Positions 31,343-40,313 of a DNA stretch of 50,456 nt are shown piece after piece (positions within the stretch are counted from its first letter, which is position 1; the number at the start of each line of letters is the position of its first letter). The position numbers were made by a program, and so were the translations under genes. The notes beneath the pieces are model-generated. The model saw only the letters and a list, made by a program, of their open reading frames with translations, was not told where the DNA came from and made no database searches. Source of the DNA: Candidatus Melainabacteria bacterium (GTDB taxonomy: Bacteria; Cyanobacteriota; Vampirovibrionia; Obscuribacterales; Obscuribacteraceae); contig PLZS01000199.1 of assembly GCA_003153555.1 (NCBI GenBank), positions 1-50,456 of the forward strand. Reading direction: 5' to 3'.

Positions 31343-32566
31343 ATGCGCGGATTGGTCACTAAGTTCATAACAAGTTCAATTGCCCTGGCCCTCGTCGCGG
31401 CGAATGTGAGCCCTGCGTGCCTGTCTGCAGAACCTGCATTCAAGCCGGAGACTCCGACAGCAGACACCAGACAAATTGCCCCTGCGCCACGCCCCTCCAT
31501 GGCTTTAGCAGCAAAGCCGCAGAAAGCGTTTAAATTGAATGCCGGAATCACACAAGAATATGTGCTCGGACCTGGCGACGTAATGTCGATCACCGATTTG
31601 TCTTCCGACGAAGACAAAGGTTCAACTACGATGGCCCCGGTACTGCCGGACGGCACAGCGGTAATCAATTATGCAGGCGTCATCGAAGCTGCGGGGCTGT
31701 CTCTTCGCGAACTCAATACCTTGATCAACGAAAAGGCTAAGAAATGGTTCGTCAACCCTGAAATCGTCGTCAACTTAGCGAGACAACGAGCTACGCAAGT
31801 CTATATGCTTGGCGAGGTAACTCATCCGGGACTATATTCGCCAGGCTCAAGCGCTGGAGCCTCGGCAGGCGGAGATGCAGGCGGAGAAGCAGGAGGCGAG
31901 AGTCAAGCACAGGCACCAGCACCAAGCGGAATTTTTACGGTTTCTTCGGCGTTAGAAATGGCCGGCGGCTTAAAAGAAACTGCGGATATTAGGCATTTAC
32001 ACGTGACTAGACTCCATCCGAAACAAGTCATTGACGTGGACTTATGGAAACTTATGCTTGATGGAGACGTCAGCGAAGACCTCGTCCTTCAACCTGGCGA
32101 CGTTATTTATGTGCCGAAGGGCGGTTCTGAATTCAATACCAATGACTTTGGTAAAGTGGTGGCAAATGCGCACAAAGTCAGAGTTCTGGGTGCTGTGACT
32201 AATCCGGGACTGCTAGTGATGTCTGGAGATGACGACATATTGTCGGTAATTGCTAAAGCTGGCGGTTTCACTGATACGGCCAAAGACGGATTCGTTATTT
32301 TAGCTCGCACCAACCGCGATGGCAGTATTAAGACAGAAAAAATAGACATGAAACTGAATCATGCGATAAAAAACCCAGAATCTCAAGCACGAGTGAAAGT
32401 GAGAGCCGGCGATGTGATTGTGGTCAAAGACTCGAACACCAAGAAAGCACTGAAATTCGCAGGCAAGACCATGCCTCAACTTCTGATGAACGCAGCAATG
32501 CAAACGATGATGTACAGAATTAACGCAGCATCGGTGGCCTCAAAAGCAACAACTGTAGCGAAGTAA
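31343..32566 (+). CDS. Wza-like polysaccharide export protein with SLBB domains
   Basis: Seen: 407 residues from ATG 31343 with GGAG; the longer frame from 31046 lacks coding character and a signal peptide. A signal peptide ends near CLSA (about 28). A poly-export domain begins EYVLGPGDVMSITDL at about 72. Two SLBB-like segments follow (VYMLGEVTHPGLY and VRVLGAVTNPGLL). Between them is a linker rich in Gly, Ala and Ser. Known: Wza-type proteins form the outer-membrane channel for exported capsule or EPS. No lipobox is visible, so the anchoring differs from E. coli Wza. Inferred: exporter for the glycan made by this locus. No Wzc partner is seen. Confidence 0.87.
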   Translation: MRGLVTKFITSSIALALVAANVSPACLSAEPAFKPETPTADTRQIAPAPRPSMALAAKPQKAFKLNAGITQEYVLGPGDVMSITDLSSDEDKGSTTMAPVLPDGTAVINYAGVIEAAGLSLRELNTLINEKAKKWFVNPEIVVNLARQRATQVYMLGEVTHPGLYSPGSSAGASAGGDAGGEAGGESQAQAPAPSGIFTVSSALEMAGGLKETADIRHLHVTRLHPKQVIDVDLWKLMLDGDVSEDLVLQPGDVIYVPKGGSEFNTNDFGKVVANAHKVRVLGAVTNPGLLVMSGDDDILSVIAKAGGFTDTAKDGFVILARTNRDGSIKTEKIDMKLNHAIKNPESQARVKVRAGDVIVVKDSNTKKALKFAGKTMPQLLMNAAMQTMMYRINAASVASKATTVAK

Positions 32567-32570
32567 TACC

Positions 32571-33701
32571 ATGCAATCATTGCGCAAGCGAATTTTCACT
32601 GGCTTGATGTCAGCTTCGCTTGCCATGGGATTTGCGCAGTTTGCAACTGCTAACGAAAATAGCACTGCCCGAATGATTCGGGATGCTCTTCAGCCAGAAG
32701 GTACCAAGCTTGATACAGTCAATGATTTTATTTCACACAGCAAACAATCTAGCAAAATTCCTGCCAAAAAGGTAGTGGTCGAAAAAGGAAAAATATTTGC
32801 CAAGTTACTGACGCCGCTGAACTCATCATTCAATCTAAATGGAGATGACGTTAGAGCCATCGTCGTGGGATCAGTTAGCGAAAAAGGAAAACCCTGGCTA
32901 GAGGAAGGCACGATACTTGAAGGTTGCGTCGAGGCCTCAAGCAAGGCCACTTTTGGACAGACCGACGGATCGCTAGTAATTCGATTCTATAAAGCAAAGT
33001 TGGGCGAGCATCAAATAGAACTATTTACCTCATCAGATACTGGTGACGGTGCGATCAGACCGTCAAATGAAAAAATCACCACGAAGAAACAACGGATCCG
33101 AGGCGTCTTGATGACTGTTTCCAGAATTGCGATACCCGCCGCGATCGGAACAAGCGGTATGTCCATCGCAATATCAGCAGGAGCTGGCGCTGTGATCGGA
33201 TGCGCGTTCGCTGACAAAGGAAAGCATATTCAGGGAACAGTTCGGGGAGCATGGGAAGGGGCTGGATTAACAATATTAGATCCGTTGGTTTGTAAAGGAC
33301 AGTCCGTTGTTTTACCTCAAGGAACTCCTATTCAACTGCAATTATCAGAAGCTGTGTCAGTTCCCCCTTACACGCCGAATTTGAATAAGAACATAGTGTC
33401 AGAGGAGCTCTCTGGAAGTCTATCGAGTCAACGAGTTGTGCCATCCGTCACCCAGCTGAACACTCATGCTGAAATCTTGAGCAATCCAAAGACTTCCAGC
33501 ACATCGAACGGCGACGCTCAGCTTATAGCGGTCAACAGAAAAATCTCACAAAATGACCTTGCCGGTGCTCTTATCGAATTAACTGCGGCAGAAGAACTTT
33601 ATCCGAACGATGAGAATGTCAAAAAGATGCATGAGGAACTCTACACTCTTATATCTGGTGGCAAAAAGATATCCGATACCGGAACTGGTACCAGCCATTA
33701 A
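32571..33701 (+). CDS. secreted protein of unknown function, SLBB-exporter partner
   Basis: Seen: 376 residues, starting 4 bp after the exporter, so co-translated. A signal peptide ends near ATA (about 27). A beta-rich middle contains EEGTILEGCVE and VLPQGTPIQLQL. A glycine-rich segment SGMSIAISAGAGAVIGCAFADKG resembles a Gly-zipper, and the C-terminal 50 residues look like one TPR-type helical hairpin (ALIELTAAEELYPNDENVKKM). Known families: the VLPQGTPIQ type of segment occurs in TrbI-like secretion proteins, a loose resemblance only. Inferred: a periplasmic or outer-membrane accessory of the exporter. No function is claimed. Confidence 0.7.
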   Translation: MQSLRKRIFTGLMSASLAMGFAQFATANENSTARMIRDALQPEGTKLDTVNDFISHSKQSSKIPAKKVVVEKGKIFAKLLTPLNSSFNLNGDDVRAIVVGSVSEKGKPWLEEGTILEGCVEASSKATFGQTDGSLVIRFYKAKLGEHQIELFTSSDTGDGAIRPSNEKITTKKQRIRGVLMTVSRIAIPAAIGTSGMSIAISAGAGAVIGCAFADKGKHIQGTVRGAWEGAGLTILDPLVCKGQSVVLPQGTPIQLQLSEAVSVPPYTPNLNKNIVSEELSGSLSSQRVVPSVTQLNTHAEILSNPKTSSTSNGDAQLIAVNRKISQNDLAGALIELTAAEELYPNDENVKKMHEELYTLISGGKKISDTGTGTSH

Positions 33702-33737
33702 CTTCACATCTTCCGATTCTAAAAGGCATGCACTGGA

Positions 33738-34883
33738 ATGAGGCGAATCTTACTATGCCCGAGCGCCTTCTATCCGAGCCTTGGAGGTGTAGAAGAAATC
33801 TGTCGCAATCTAGCAAAAGAATTGCAACAACAAGGTTTCACCGTCGCTATCGCAGTTAATCGATATCCTGATTCACTCCCCGAAACAGAATTGATGGACG
33901 GTATCCAGGTTCATCGATTTTTTTTTAAGACCCCCAGCCGCACTCTTTCAGGGCTGGCTATGGGAGCTCGAATACCAGGAAATATCGCCAAATTTTTGCA
34001 ATTCGTGCAATCGTTTGCGCCTGATGTGATCCACGTGATTTGTCCTAGTTCAAACTCACTTTACTGTTATGTTGCTCGCATCTTGCTCCAGAAAAAATTG
34101 CTTGTCACCCTTCAAGGTGAATTTTTTATGGACGCCAACAATGACTATGAACGTTCCGCTTTCGCTCGCTACGCTGTATCGAAACTCTTGCATGCCGCCG
34201 ACGGTGTCACTGCTTGCTCCAAATATGTACTTGATGACGCAAAACAGCGCTTCGCATTCGATGCGCCTCTGGAAGAAGTATTGTTCAACGGCGTTGACCT
34301 GGGCGAACAACCCAGTAATCAAAACGGCTCAGCCGTACCAAGCAGCTTCGTCTTCGGAATCGGACGATTAGTGCAAAATAAGGGTTTTGACTGGTTGATC
34401 AAGGCGTTTAAGAAACTTAGCTCTGTTCAACCTAATGTCGATCTGGTTCTAGCTGGGGCAGGAGATGCTCAGACTGAACTAGAGCAATTGTGTTTAGCAT
34501 TGGCAATTGAAAAACGAGTTCATTTCGTAGGCAGGCAGGACCGTCCAGCCGTTGCAGACCTGTTTAAAAAATGTTTGTTCTTTGTGTTGCCATCACCTGT
34601 AGAGCCGTTTGGAATCGTCTGCCTCGAAGCAATGCGCGCAGGCAAAGCTGTAATAGCCACTAACACCGGCGGACCACCGGAGTTTATTCAACCCGGTCTT
34701 AACGGTCTGCTTGTGCCCCCGAAAGACGATCAAGCGCTATTCGATGCCATGAATCAACTCTGCTCTGATAAGAAGCTCAGCAACAAACTAGGCGCAACAG
34801 GCTTACGTCTGGTGCAAGATTTTGAGTGGACTAAAATCACACAAAAGTACTGTGAAATTTATGAGCGTCTTGCTAAAGGCTAG
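33738..34883 (+). CDS. family 4 glycosyltransferase
   Basis: Seen: 381 residues. N-domain CPSAFYPSLGGVEEICRNLAKEL, acceptor-side LVTLQGEFFMDANN, then GIGRLVQNKGFDWLIKAFKKL and the donor site EPFGIVCLEAMRAGKAVIATNTGGPPE with the E-x7-E pair. Known: retaining GT4 with a nucleotide-sugar donor. It starts 36 bp after the secreted partner of the exporter, so it is probably in that operon, and its stop overlaps the convergent GT2 by 4 bp. The donor sugar is unknown. Confidence 0.88.
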   Translation: MRRILLCPSAFYPSLGGVEEICRNLAKELQQQGFTVAIAVNRYPDSLPETELMDGIQVHRFFFKTPSRTLSGLAMGARIPGNIAKFLQFVQSFAPDVIHVICPSSNSLYCYVARILLQKKLLVTLQGEFFMDANNDYERSAFARYAVSKLLHAADGVTACSKYVLDDAKQRFAFDAPLEEVLFNGVDLGEQPSNQNGSAVPSSFVFGIGRLVQNKGFDWLIKAFKKLSSVQPNVDLVLAGAGDAQTELEQLCLALAIEKRVHFVGRQDRPAVADLFKKCLFFVLPSPVEPFGIVCLEAMRAGKAVIATNTGGPPEFIQPGLNGLLVPPKDDQALFDAMNQLCSDKKLSNKLGATGLRLVQDFEWTKITQKYCEIYERLAKG

Positions 34884-35854
34884 CGCGGCTGATTTAACGG
34901 AATTCGCATCGACATCCATTTCGCGAGAGATTTCGATACATACAACGGATCTGAACTGAATGCTTTCCGAAAGTGTCGCAACGAAGAGCTCACATCTTTT
35001 TCTCGAACACTAATTCGGCAACGATCGAATGCTTGAGCTGCGTAGATTTTAGAAGGGACGGTAAAAAGTTTTCTGGCATCTCGGGCGAGAACAGTATCCC
35101 CCTTCGAACTCGCGAATTTAGAGTATTTGCTGATCAACTGTTCAACTTCTTGCTGGCAAACTTCATACTGCAGAGAAAAGTTATTGTCGTGGCGCCGATA
35201 GTAAACTTCGCGGCTAGGAATTCGCGCAACTTTGAAGTTTGCTCCCAGTTTTATTATTAGATCGAAGTCACCCGAAAAAGGGATGAAGGGGTCGAGTAGC
35301 CCAGAAACAGAGAAACAACTTTTGCGAATCATGACAGTGCTTGGCACCACAAAACGCTTTGAAAAATAACTGATTGCTTGATGGAGGCGTGAGAACTGGC
35401 TCGCGGCTGCATCTTCACCACCCAGCTCCACTTCGAATTTTGCTTGCGGAGCGACTTCGGGGCCTTCCGCCTTGGAGTCGAAAGGTCTGCCATTTTTATC
35501 AACGAGTTGCAGTTCGCAGTAGCAAACACCGAGGCTCTTATCGCTTTCCAAACAATCGACCTGGCGTTCCAATTTGGTGGGAGCCCAAAAGTCATCTTGG
35601 TCCATAAAAGCGATGTATTCACCTGTGCTTTGCAAGATTCCGTTGTTGCGAGCCACAGATACGCCACCATGAACTTGACGGATTAGTCGAGCATTGCTGA
35701 ATTCCTTCTCGATCCAGGAGATGTCTTCGCTGGACGCATCGTCGATTAGAATCAACTCCCAGTCTTTGAAAGTTTGATTGTTAATGGACTGGATAGCCTC
35801 ACGGACATAGGTACCAGGATTGTAGATGGGGATTACGATGCTGACCTTTGGCAT
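34880..35854 (-). CDS. family 2 glycosyltransferase
   Basis: Seen: 324 residues. SIVIPIYNPGTYVREAIQSI at the start, LILIDDASSED, the catalytic DxD-like YIAFMDQDDFWAPTKLE, and the C-terminal FRKAFSSDPLYVSKSL. There is no membrane helix. Known: WcaA-type inverting GT2 proteins add a sugar to the growing repeat unit in the cytoplasm. It is on the minus strand with the methyltransferase gene (33 bp upstream), so the two probably form one short operon. Donor unknown. Confidence 0.88.
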   Translation of the reverse strand: MPKVSIVIPIYNPGTYVREAIQSINNQTFKDWELILIDDASSEDISWIEKEFSNARLIRQVHGGVSVARNNGILQSTGEYIAFMDQDDFWAPTKLERQVDCLESDKSLGVCYCELQLVDKNGRPFDSKAEGPEVAPQAKFEVELGGEDAAASQFSRLHQAISYFSKRFVVPSTVMIRKSCFSVSGLLDPFIPFSGDFDLIIKLGANFKVARIPSREVYYRRHDNNFSLQYEVCQQEVEQLISKYSKFASSKGDTVLARDARKLFTVPSKIYAAQAFDRCRISVREKDVSSSLRHFRKAFSSDPLYVSKSLAKWMSMRIPLNQPR

Positions 35855-35887
35855 ATTATTCCTTTTGGAAAGCTAACACTGGACCGC

Positions 35888-36664
35888 CTAAACTTTTCGC
35901 ACCCAGTAAAATATTCCGGTCCAGTCACCAGTGCATCTTGGTTCTAAACTGGTATGAATAATTTTGCCGCCACGCTCCGCCAAAACCTGCTCAATTTCCC
36001 GCTGCTCCAAGGTGTACATATCCATGCCGTCAGAGAATAACGCGGCGAACCCACCCGACTTCAATTTTGATTTACTGTTCCAATAGACACGACGTACCTC
36101 GCGGGGCATGATGTTTCGAATCATTCGCTTAACTGGAGGTACACCTTCAGGATTGCGATTGTGCAGGATTACTTGAAAAACAGAAAGCCCACCAGGCTTG
36201 AGGAGTCTTAAAAATTCGCTAATGTAACTTAGTTGCAGCCTTTGCGGCATATGTTGGAGGACGAGTGTGGTGAATACAAAATCAAAATGTTCGCTAGCGA
36301 ACTGCTCCAAGTTTGGCTGTTCGTTTAGGAAATAACTGCATCGATCTGAATGTTTATTGAAAGATCTAGCCTGAGTGATCATCGAAGAAGCGATATCGAC
36401 TCCGGTTGCAGCATCGAAATGGTCAGCCAGAGCTTGCGTCAACCGACCCAGCCCACAACCAAAATCTAACGCATTTCCACGTGCGAAAGAAATTTCCTGA
36501 CTTTCAGCATGTTTAACAAGAACGTCTATATCACGGCGTCCGCTCGCGAAAAATTCCTCTTCATCCCACTTGCAGCCGTCCTTCCCTGGTTCCACAAGGA
36601 CAGCCCACATCGGGTCGCTTGCCCCTAGGTCATTCCATGTCTGCTGTAGATTTTTCAGCTGCAT
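35888..36664 (-). CDS. class I SAM-dependent methyltransferase
   Basis: Seen: about 258 residues from ATG 36664 (GGAG 11 bases upstream); an upstream ATG at 36706 extends it by 14 residues without a ribosome site. The N-terminus LQQTWNDLGASDPMWAVLVEP is a helix found in a small-methyltransferase group of glycan loci. Motif I is ALDFGCGLGRLTQALAD, followed by GVDIASSMI, VLQHMPQ and LLKPGGLSVFQV. Known: SAM-dependent, probably modifying sugars or lipid-linked intermediates. It starts an operon with the GT2. The upstream divergent region carries an inverted repeat that may regulate it. Confidence 0.83.
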   Translation of the reverse strand: MQLKNLQQTWNDLGASDPMWAVLVEPGKDGCKWDEEEFFASGRRDIDVLVKHAESQEISFARGNALDFGCGLGRLTQALADHFDAATGVDIASSMITQARSFNKHSDRCSYFLNEQPNLEQFASEHFDFVFTTLVLQHMPQRLQLSYISEFLRLLKPGGLSVFQVILHNRNPEGVPPVKRMIRNIMPREVRRVYWNSKSKLKSGGFAALFSDGMDMYTLEQREIEQVLAERGGKIIHTSLEPRCTGDWTGIFYWVRKV

Positions 36665-36835
36665 CTTGTAATCAACTCCAGTCTTTCGAGTCAGGTACTG
36701 CCGCATCAAGCCATTTTAAGGCTTTGTTCAGGATCCATCTTATCGATTCCGCAGAATAATACAGAACAAAAAGAGCGTCAGGACCTATTGCAGACTTAGC
36801 CTACAGGTAGTTGGCATGGGCTTCAACTTGCTCTC

Positions 36836-36871
36836 GTTAATGTTGGTTAGGCAACAGCTGTTAACATTAAC
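36836..36871. repeat. inverted repeat in divergent promoter region (operator candidate)
   Basis: GTTAATGTT (36836-36844) and AACATTAAC (36863-36871), a perfect 9-bp inverted repeat around an 18-base centre. It lies between the divergent methyltransferase and GT4 genes, where a regulator would bind. No other copy was seen. Confidence 0.4.
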
Positions 36872-36928
36872 TCGCAGTGATTAGCCAAAACGAGTTGCTC
36901 CATCAGCAGCAATAAATCAAGGATAAAA

Positions 36929-38092
36929 ATGCACTTTTGTTTCGTCAACATGCCAATTGAATACTACTCTCCGGTTAGTGGTGGCGCCATTTCGACAATC
37001 ATTATGCAGGTGTCGAAAGAGTTGATAAACCTAGGGCATGAAGTAACAGTCTTAACAAAAAAGAACTCTGCTGAAACCTATAACATCTGCGAAGTGGTTG
37101 AGATACACGCTCCGGACAAAACGGATTTGAGCATCTTCGAACGGGCAAAATGTAAGGTTCTTCGCAAGTTGGAATCTTGGGACTATCCATATTACGGACT
37201 CTACTTAAAGTCATTCTCTGATGCACTGAAAAGCTTGAAGAAAACGCCAGATGTGGTCATCGTTTTTAACGACCTTGTCTCTTCTAGATTTATTCGTCGA
37301 TTAATACCAAAGGTCAAGATAGGGGTCTGGCTGCAAAATTATCAGCGCACAAGAAATCCCGATCTGCGAAAAACAATCGCCGCAACTGATTGTTTTTTGA
37401 CATGCAGCAGCCATATCAGAGATTGGGCAATAGAAACTCATCAAATACCTCCGGCGAAAATAGTATCTGCGGCCAGCGGCGTCGATACGTCCATTTTTTT
37501 TCCGCGCCAGGATTGGCTTGAGCCAAGCGAACATGGCGCAGTACGATGCGTTTACGTGGGCCGAATCGATCCAAACAAAGGACCGGACATTGCACTAAAT
37601 GCGGTGCTCCACTTGACCAAAGATGAGGGCTGCGCTCTGACGTTCACAATCGCAGGAGATGTATGGTTCTACGCGAATCCTGGTGATGAGAGAAACGCTT
37701 ATCGCGCAAAACTGCTAGATGGTCTTAAGGATTTAGAGCAAAGCAGTTTCCTGGGACATGTCCCACATTCCAAAATTGCAGAGATCTTTCGTGATCATGA
37801 TGTTGCTTTTGTGCTAACGCGCCTGAACGAACCATTCGGATTAGTGTCTCTAGAGGCGATGGCATCGGGCTGCGCGGTGATTGCCTCAAACCGTGGCGGA
37901 TTACCAGAGGCTTGCGGGTCCGCCGGAATTTTAGTCGATCCCGACACTCAAGAAGAAGTAAATCAAGCCCTGCGCAAACTATATACAGATAAAACATGGC
38001 TGAATGAACAAAAAAAAAGAGGGCTTGAACGAGCAAAGCTAGCAACTTGGCTTAAAACAGCACAAATTGTGAACGACGCCTTTCTTAACTGA
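36929..38092 (+). CDS. family 4 glycosyltransferase
   Basis: Seen: 387 residues, ATG with AAGGAT. N-domain FVNMPIEYYSPVSGGAISTI, then CVYVGRIDPNKGPDIALNAVLHL and donor site EPFGLVSLEAMASGCAVIASNRGGLPE. GSAGILVDPDTQEEV follows the donor site as usual. Known: retaining GT4. It is a single gene followed after about 50 bp by a decayed SGNH gene. The N-terminal GGAIST and ALNAV details differ from the other GT4s, suggesting a separate step. Confidence 0.87.
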   Translation: MHFCFVNMPIEYYSPVSGGAISTIIMQVSKELINLGHEVTVLTKKNSAETYNICEVVEIHAPDKTDLSIFERAKCKVLRKLESWDYPYYGLYLKSFSDALKSLKKTPDVVIVFNDLVSSRFIRRLIPKVKIGVWLQNYQRTRNPDLRKTIAATDCFLTCSSHIRDWAIETHQIPPAKIVSAASGVDTSIFFPRQDWLEPSEHGAVRCVYVGRIDPNKGPDIALNAVLHLTKDEGCALTFTIAGDVWFYANPGDERNAYRAKLLDGLKDLEQSSFLGHVPHSKIAEIFRDHDVAFVLTRLNEPFGLVSLEAMASGCAVIASNRGGLPEACGSAGILVDPDTQEEVNQALRKLYTDKTWLNEQKKRGLERAKLATWLKTAQIVNDAFLN

Positions 38093-38142
38093 TCCAGCTT
38101 GTGATTTTATACTCATGACTTTTCCCACTATCAGCGCGATGA

Positions 38143-39125
38143 TTGATGCTTGGCAAGACCGCAATCGGTGGCGTTATTATTACGCAAACTAAAGAGACAA
38201 CACGAATAGCGGAAGTTGAGCGATCTATTGTTAGAAGATCGGCGAACTCTGGTCGTCTCTTGAGCACAGGCTTGTGGGCCTGCGCACTGTTTGCGACTCT
38301 CAATGTTGTGCTTTTAATAGCCTTCAATCAATCTCGAAATTTTTGGAATTCTGCCGAAATAAATGCTGCGAGAAAATCAGGAAATTTTGCTGCGACAAGT
38401 TGCTTTAAAAACTGGTCCATGTTCTTGTGGGGGCTACTAGGGCCAGCAGAGAAAGTTCTTGATTCCGGAGTTTCAAAGCTAAGCGCGATTGATAAACCCG
38501 ATGTTATTCTCCTTGGATCGTCGCTTGTCTATATGCCTCTCTGGTTTGCGGACCACGGAGACACACTCCCGGTCGAATCTTCGTATTACTTTCGCTCGAA
38601 CGCACTTGAAGCAAAATGCAACAGTGCAAAAAAGCTATTCGATCTCTCTGTTCCTCTGATGAATGCTTCGGATGCTTACCGTTTGGTTAATTCAGCGCTG
38701 AAGGGTGACAGTCATCGTCCTCTTGTATTGGTCTACGGTGTCGGACCTCGCGATTTTTATGACGCCTTATTCACTCAGCCGCGCTCTACTATGTACTTCG
38801 AATTTCTATCGACGCTCAGTGATTTCACGACAAACAGGGAAACATACTTCCCAACTGGGTTTGACGAACTAGAATATTTTGGGAAACACGCCTACACTCT
38901 CTTCGATAGGCGAGTCGAGTTGCTCACGCTAGGAAAGTCGGCCATCAAAGAACTTCTCCACCTCAATCGCCCCGTCCGCACCTCCGGATTTGATGGTCGC
39001 CGGACGACAGAATATTGAGGAGTACGTTCACCACTCATAAATTCTTCGATTACTTGGCACCTGCAATAGATGCGGAGTTCTTATTAGCTCACCAAAACGG
39101 ACATCAAAAAGCTTTGCGCCAATAA
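38143..39125 (+). pseudogene. decayed SGNH-like membrane protein (frameshift and missing middle)
   Basis: Seen: a frame of 291 residues to 39018 with a membrane helix at about 40-62 and an SGNH-like LLGSSLVYMPLWFA (GSS nucleophile), but no C-terminal DxxH. Just after the stop a different frame (39021-39125) reads into KFFDYLAPAIDAEFLLAHQN before a TAA, which looks like the terminal helix of the same protein class. The intact relatives at 0.1-1.2 and 41.7-42.7 kb are 60-80 residues longer and carry DxxH. Inferred: an internal deletion with a frameshift removed the catalytic end. A truncated but expressed protein is the alternative. Confidence 0.55.
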
Positions 39126-39786
39126 TCACCGTCAAGTCGCATAACGGACAACGTCTCTATCGGAACATTAGGTAACGTATCCTTGAACTATCCTTTTAGG
39201 AAATAAAGCGCTCATCAAACGTATCGTGTGCTTGGAAATTTCTCGTCACATCCTCCATGCCTACTGCAAAATATTGTAGACATTTTTCATCACGGGGCCA
39301 GCGGTTCTTTGACTTCGAGGGGGTACGCCTGGAGTCAGGTTCAGGTAACCCTTCGAAGCTATCCGCACGCATACAGTTTTGTCCCTTACACCATAGGATT
39401 CAGGATAGTGGCACCTCTGCGCCATACACCCGTCTCAATGGGATCTCCATGAATTGCGTTCTGAATTGTGTCAACGACTCAAAATTGCAAATTATTCAAA
39501 CGCGATGAGCATCTGAGCGTGGCTTTTTTGGTCCGGGTTGGGCTAGGCGGCGAACAAGGTATGTGTAAGAGATTTCATCAGAAGATCGAGATACAGTGCG
39601 GACGGTTCCGCGACTTCGCTCGTTCGTTCTTTGATCAAATTCATATTTACATCGAATGCGCCTTCCGTCTAAACCTATCATTGTTACTCTGCCGACCCTG
39701 AGCGTGTACTTATTAGCAGTTTAGCTTTGGATTGTCGACTTATGAGGGAAGTGCGGTTTTGGCGACTGCCTAGACTATCTTTACTT
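39126..39786. other. 661-bp stretch without a recognisable gene
   Basis: Only short overlapping frames (up to 83 residues) on both strands, none with a ribosome site and a protein-like sequence. Its position after a decayed SGNH gene suggests it is remnant sequence of a deleted gene, such as an MBOAT partner, but I could not recognise any residual motif. No tRNA or IS end was seen. Confidence 0.5.
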
Positions 39787-40224
39787 CTATTGCTCAACCA
39801 ATTCAATAAGCAAACGCATCGGTGTAAACAACCAGCAGATTCTCCTATTGTCGAACGCGATCGCTGGTACTGGCTCACCAATCATCAAACATCCTTGTGA
39901 TTGCGCCGTTCTAACTGCACATTCCAAGTCGGGCACTTCGTAGCAAGCGTGGTAACCGCCAATGCTTTTCTTTAGATAATTAGAAATAGGAGAGTTTTCC
40001 CCACCGGGCGCTACCAACTCGATGACCAGATCCGTATCCGGTTTGCCGATAAAGCAAACCAGCACCTTTTGAATTGGATCCGCATATGGTCCCCGAATCA
40101 ACTTGTATCCGAACAGCCTCTCAAAACCTTCGCCTGCCTGTTGCAGATCCGGCACCGCAACGCCGAGGTGATTGAACTTGGATTCAATCGTGCGCAGTTC
40201 AGCAAGTCTATCCTCAGCAATCAT
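39787..40224 (-). CDS. VOC-family protein (methylmalonyl-CoA epimerase / glyoxalase-like)
   Basis: Seen: 145 residues, ATG start. The VOC metal ligands fall in FNHLGVAVPD (His), VIELVAPGG (Glu), GYHACYEVPDL (His) and RLLIELVEQ (Glu). Two beta-alpha-beta-beta-beta modules are complete. Known: methylmalonyl-CoA epimerase has this H-E-H-E set and similar length (about 135-150), and the GENSPISNYLKK segment is usual in it. No CoA-mutase gene is near, so the substrate is open; a sugar or acyl intermediate of the glycan pathway is equally possible. It is single and 90 bp from the MBOAT gene stop, in the same orientation. Confidence 0.75.
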   Translation of the reverse strand: MIAEDRLAELRTIESKFNHLGVAVPDLQQAGEGFERLFGYKLIRGPYADPIQKVLVCFIGKPDTDLVIELVAPGGENSPISNYLKKSIGGYHACYEVPDLECAVRTAQSQGCLMIGEPVPAIAFDNRRICWLFTPMRLLIELVEQ

Positions 40225-40313
40225 TTGCGAAGCTCCAAGTTGATCTCATAATCAATTCAGTGCAAACAGCTTAGCATCGGTCCTTTCATTGACGCAACTA
40301 ATTATTGGCCCTA

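Noticed and set aside
39228..39701. Overlapping plus-strand frames of 74-83 residues
   Set aside because: No ribosome sites, no hydrophobic or domain pattern, mutually overlapping; more like decayed sequence.
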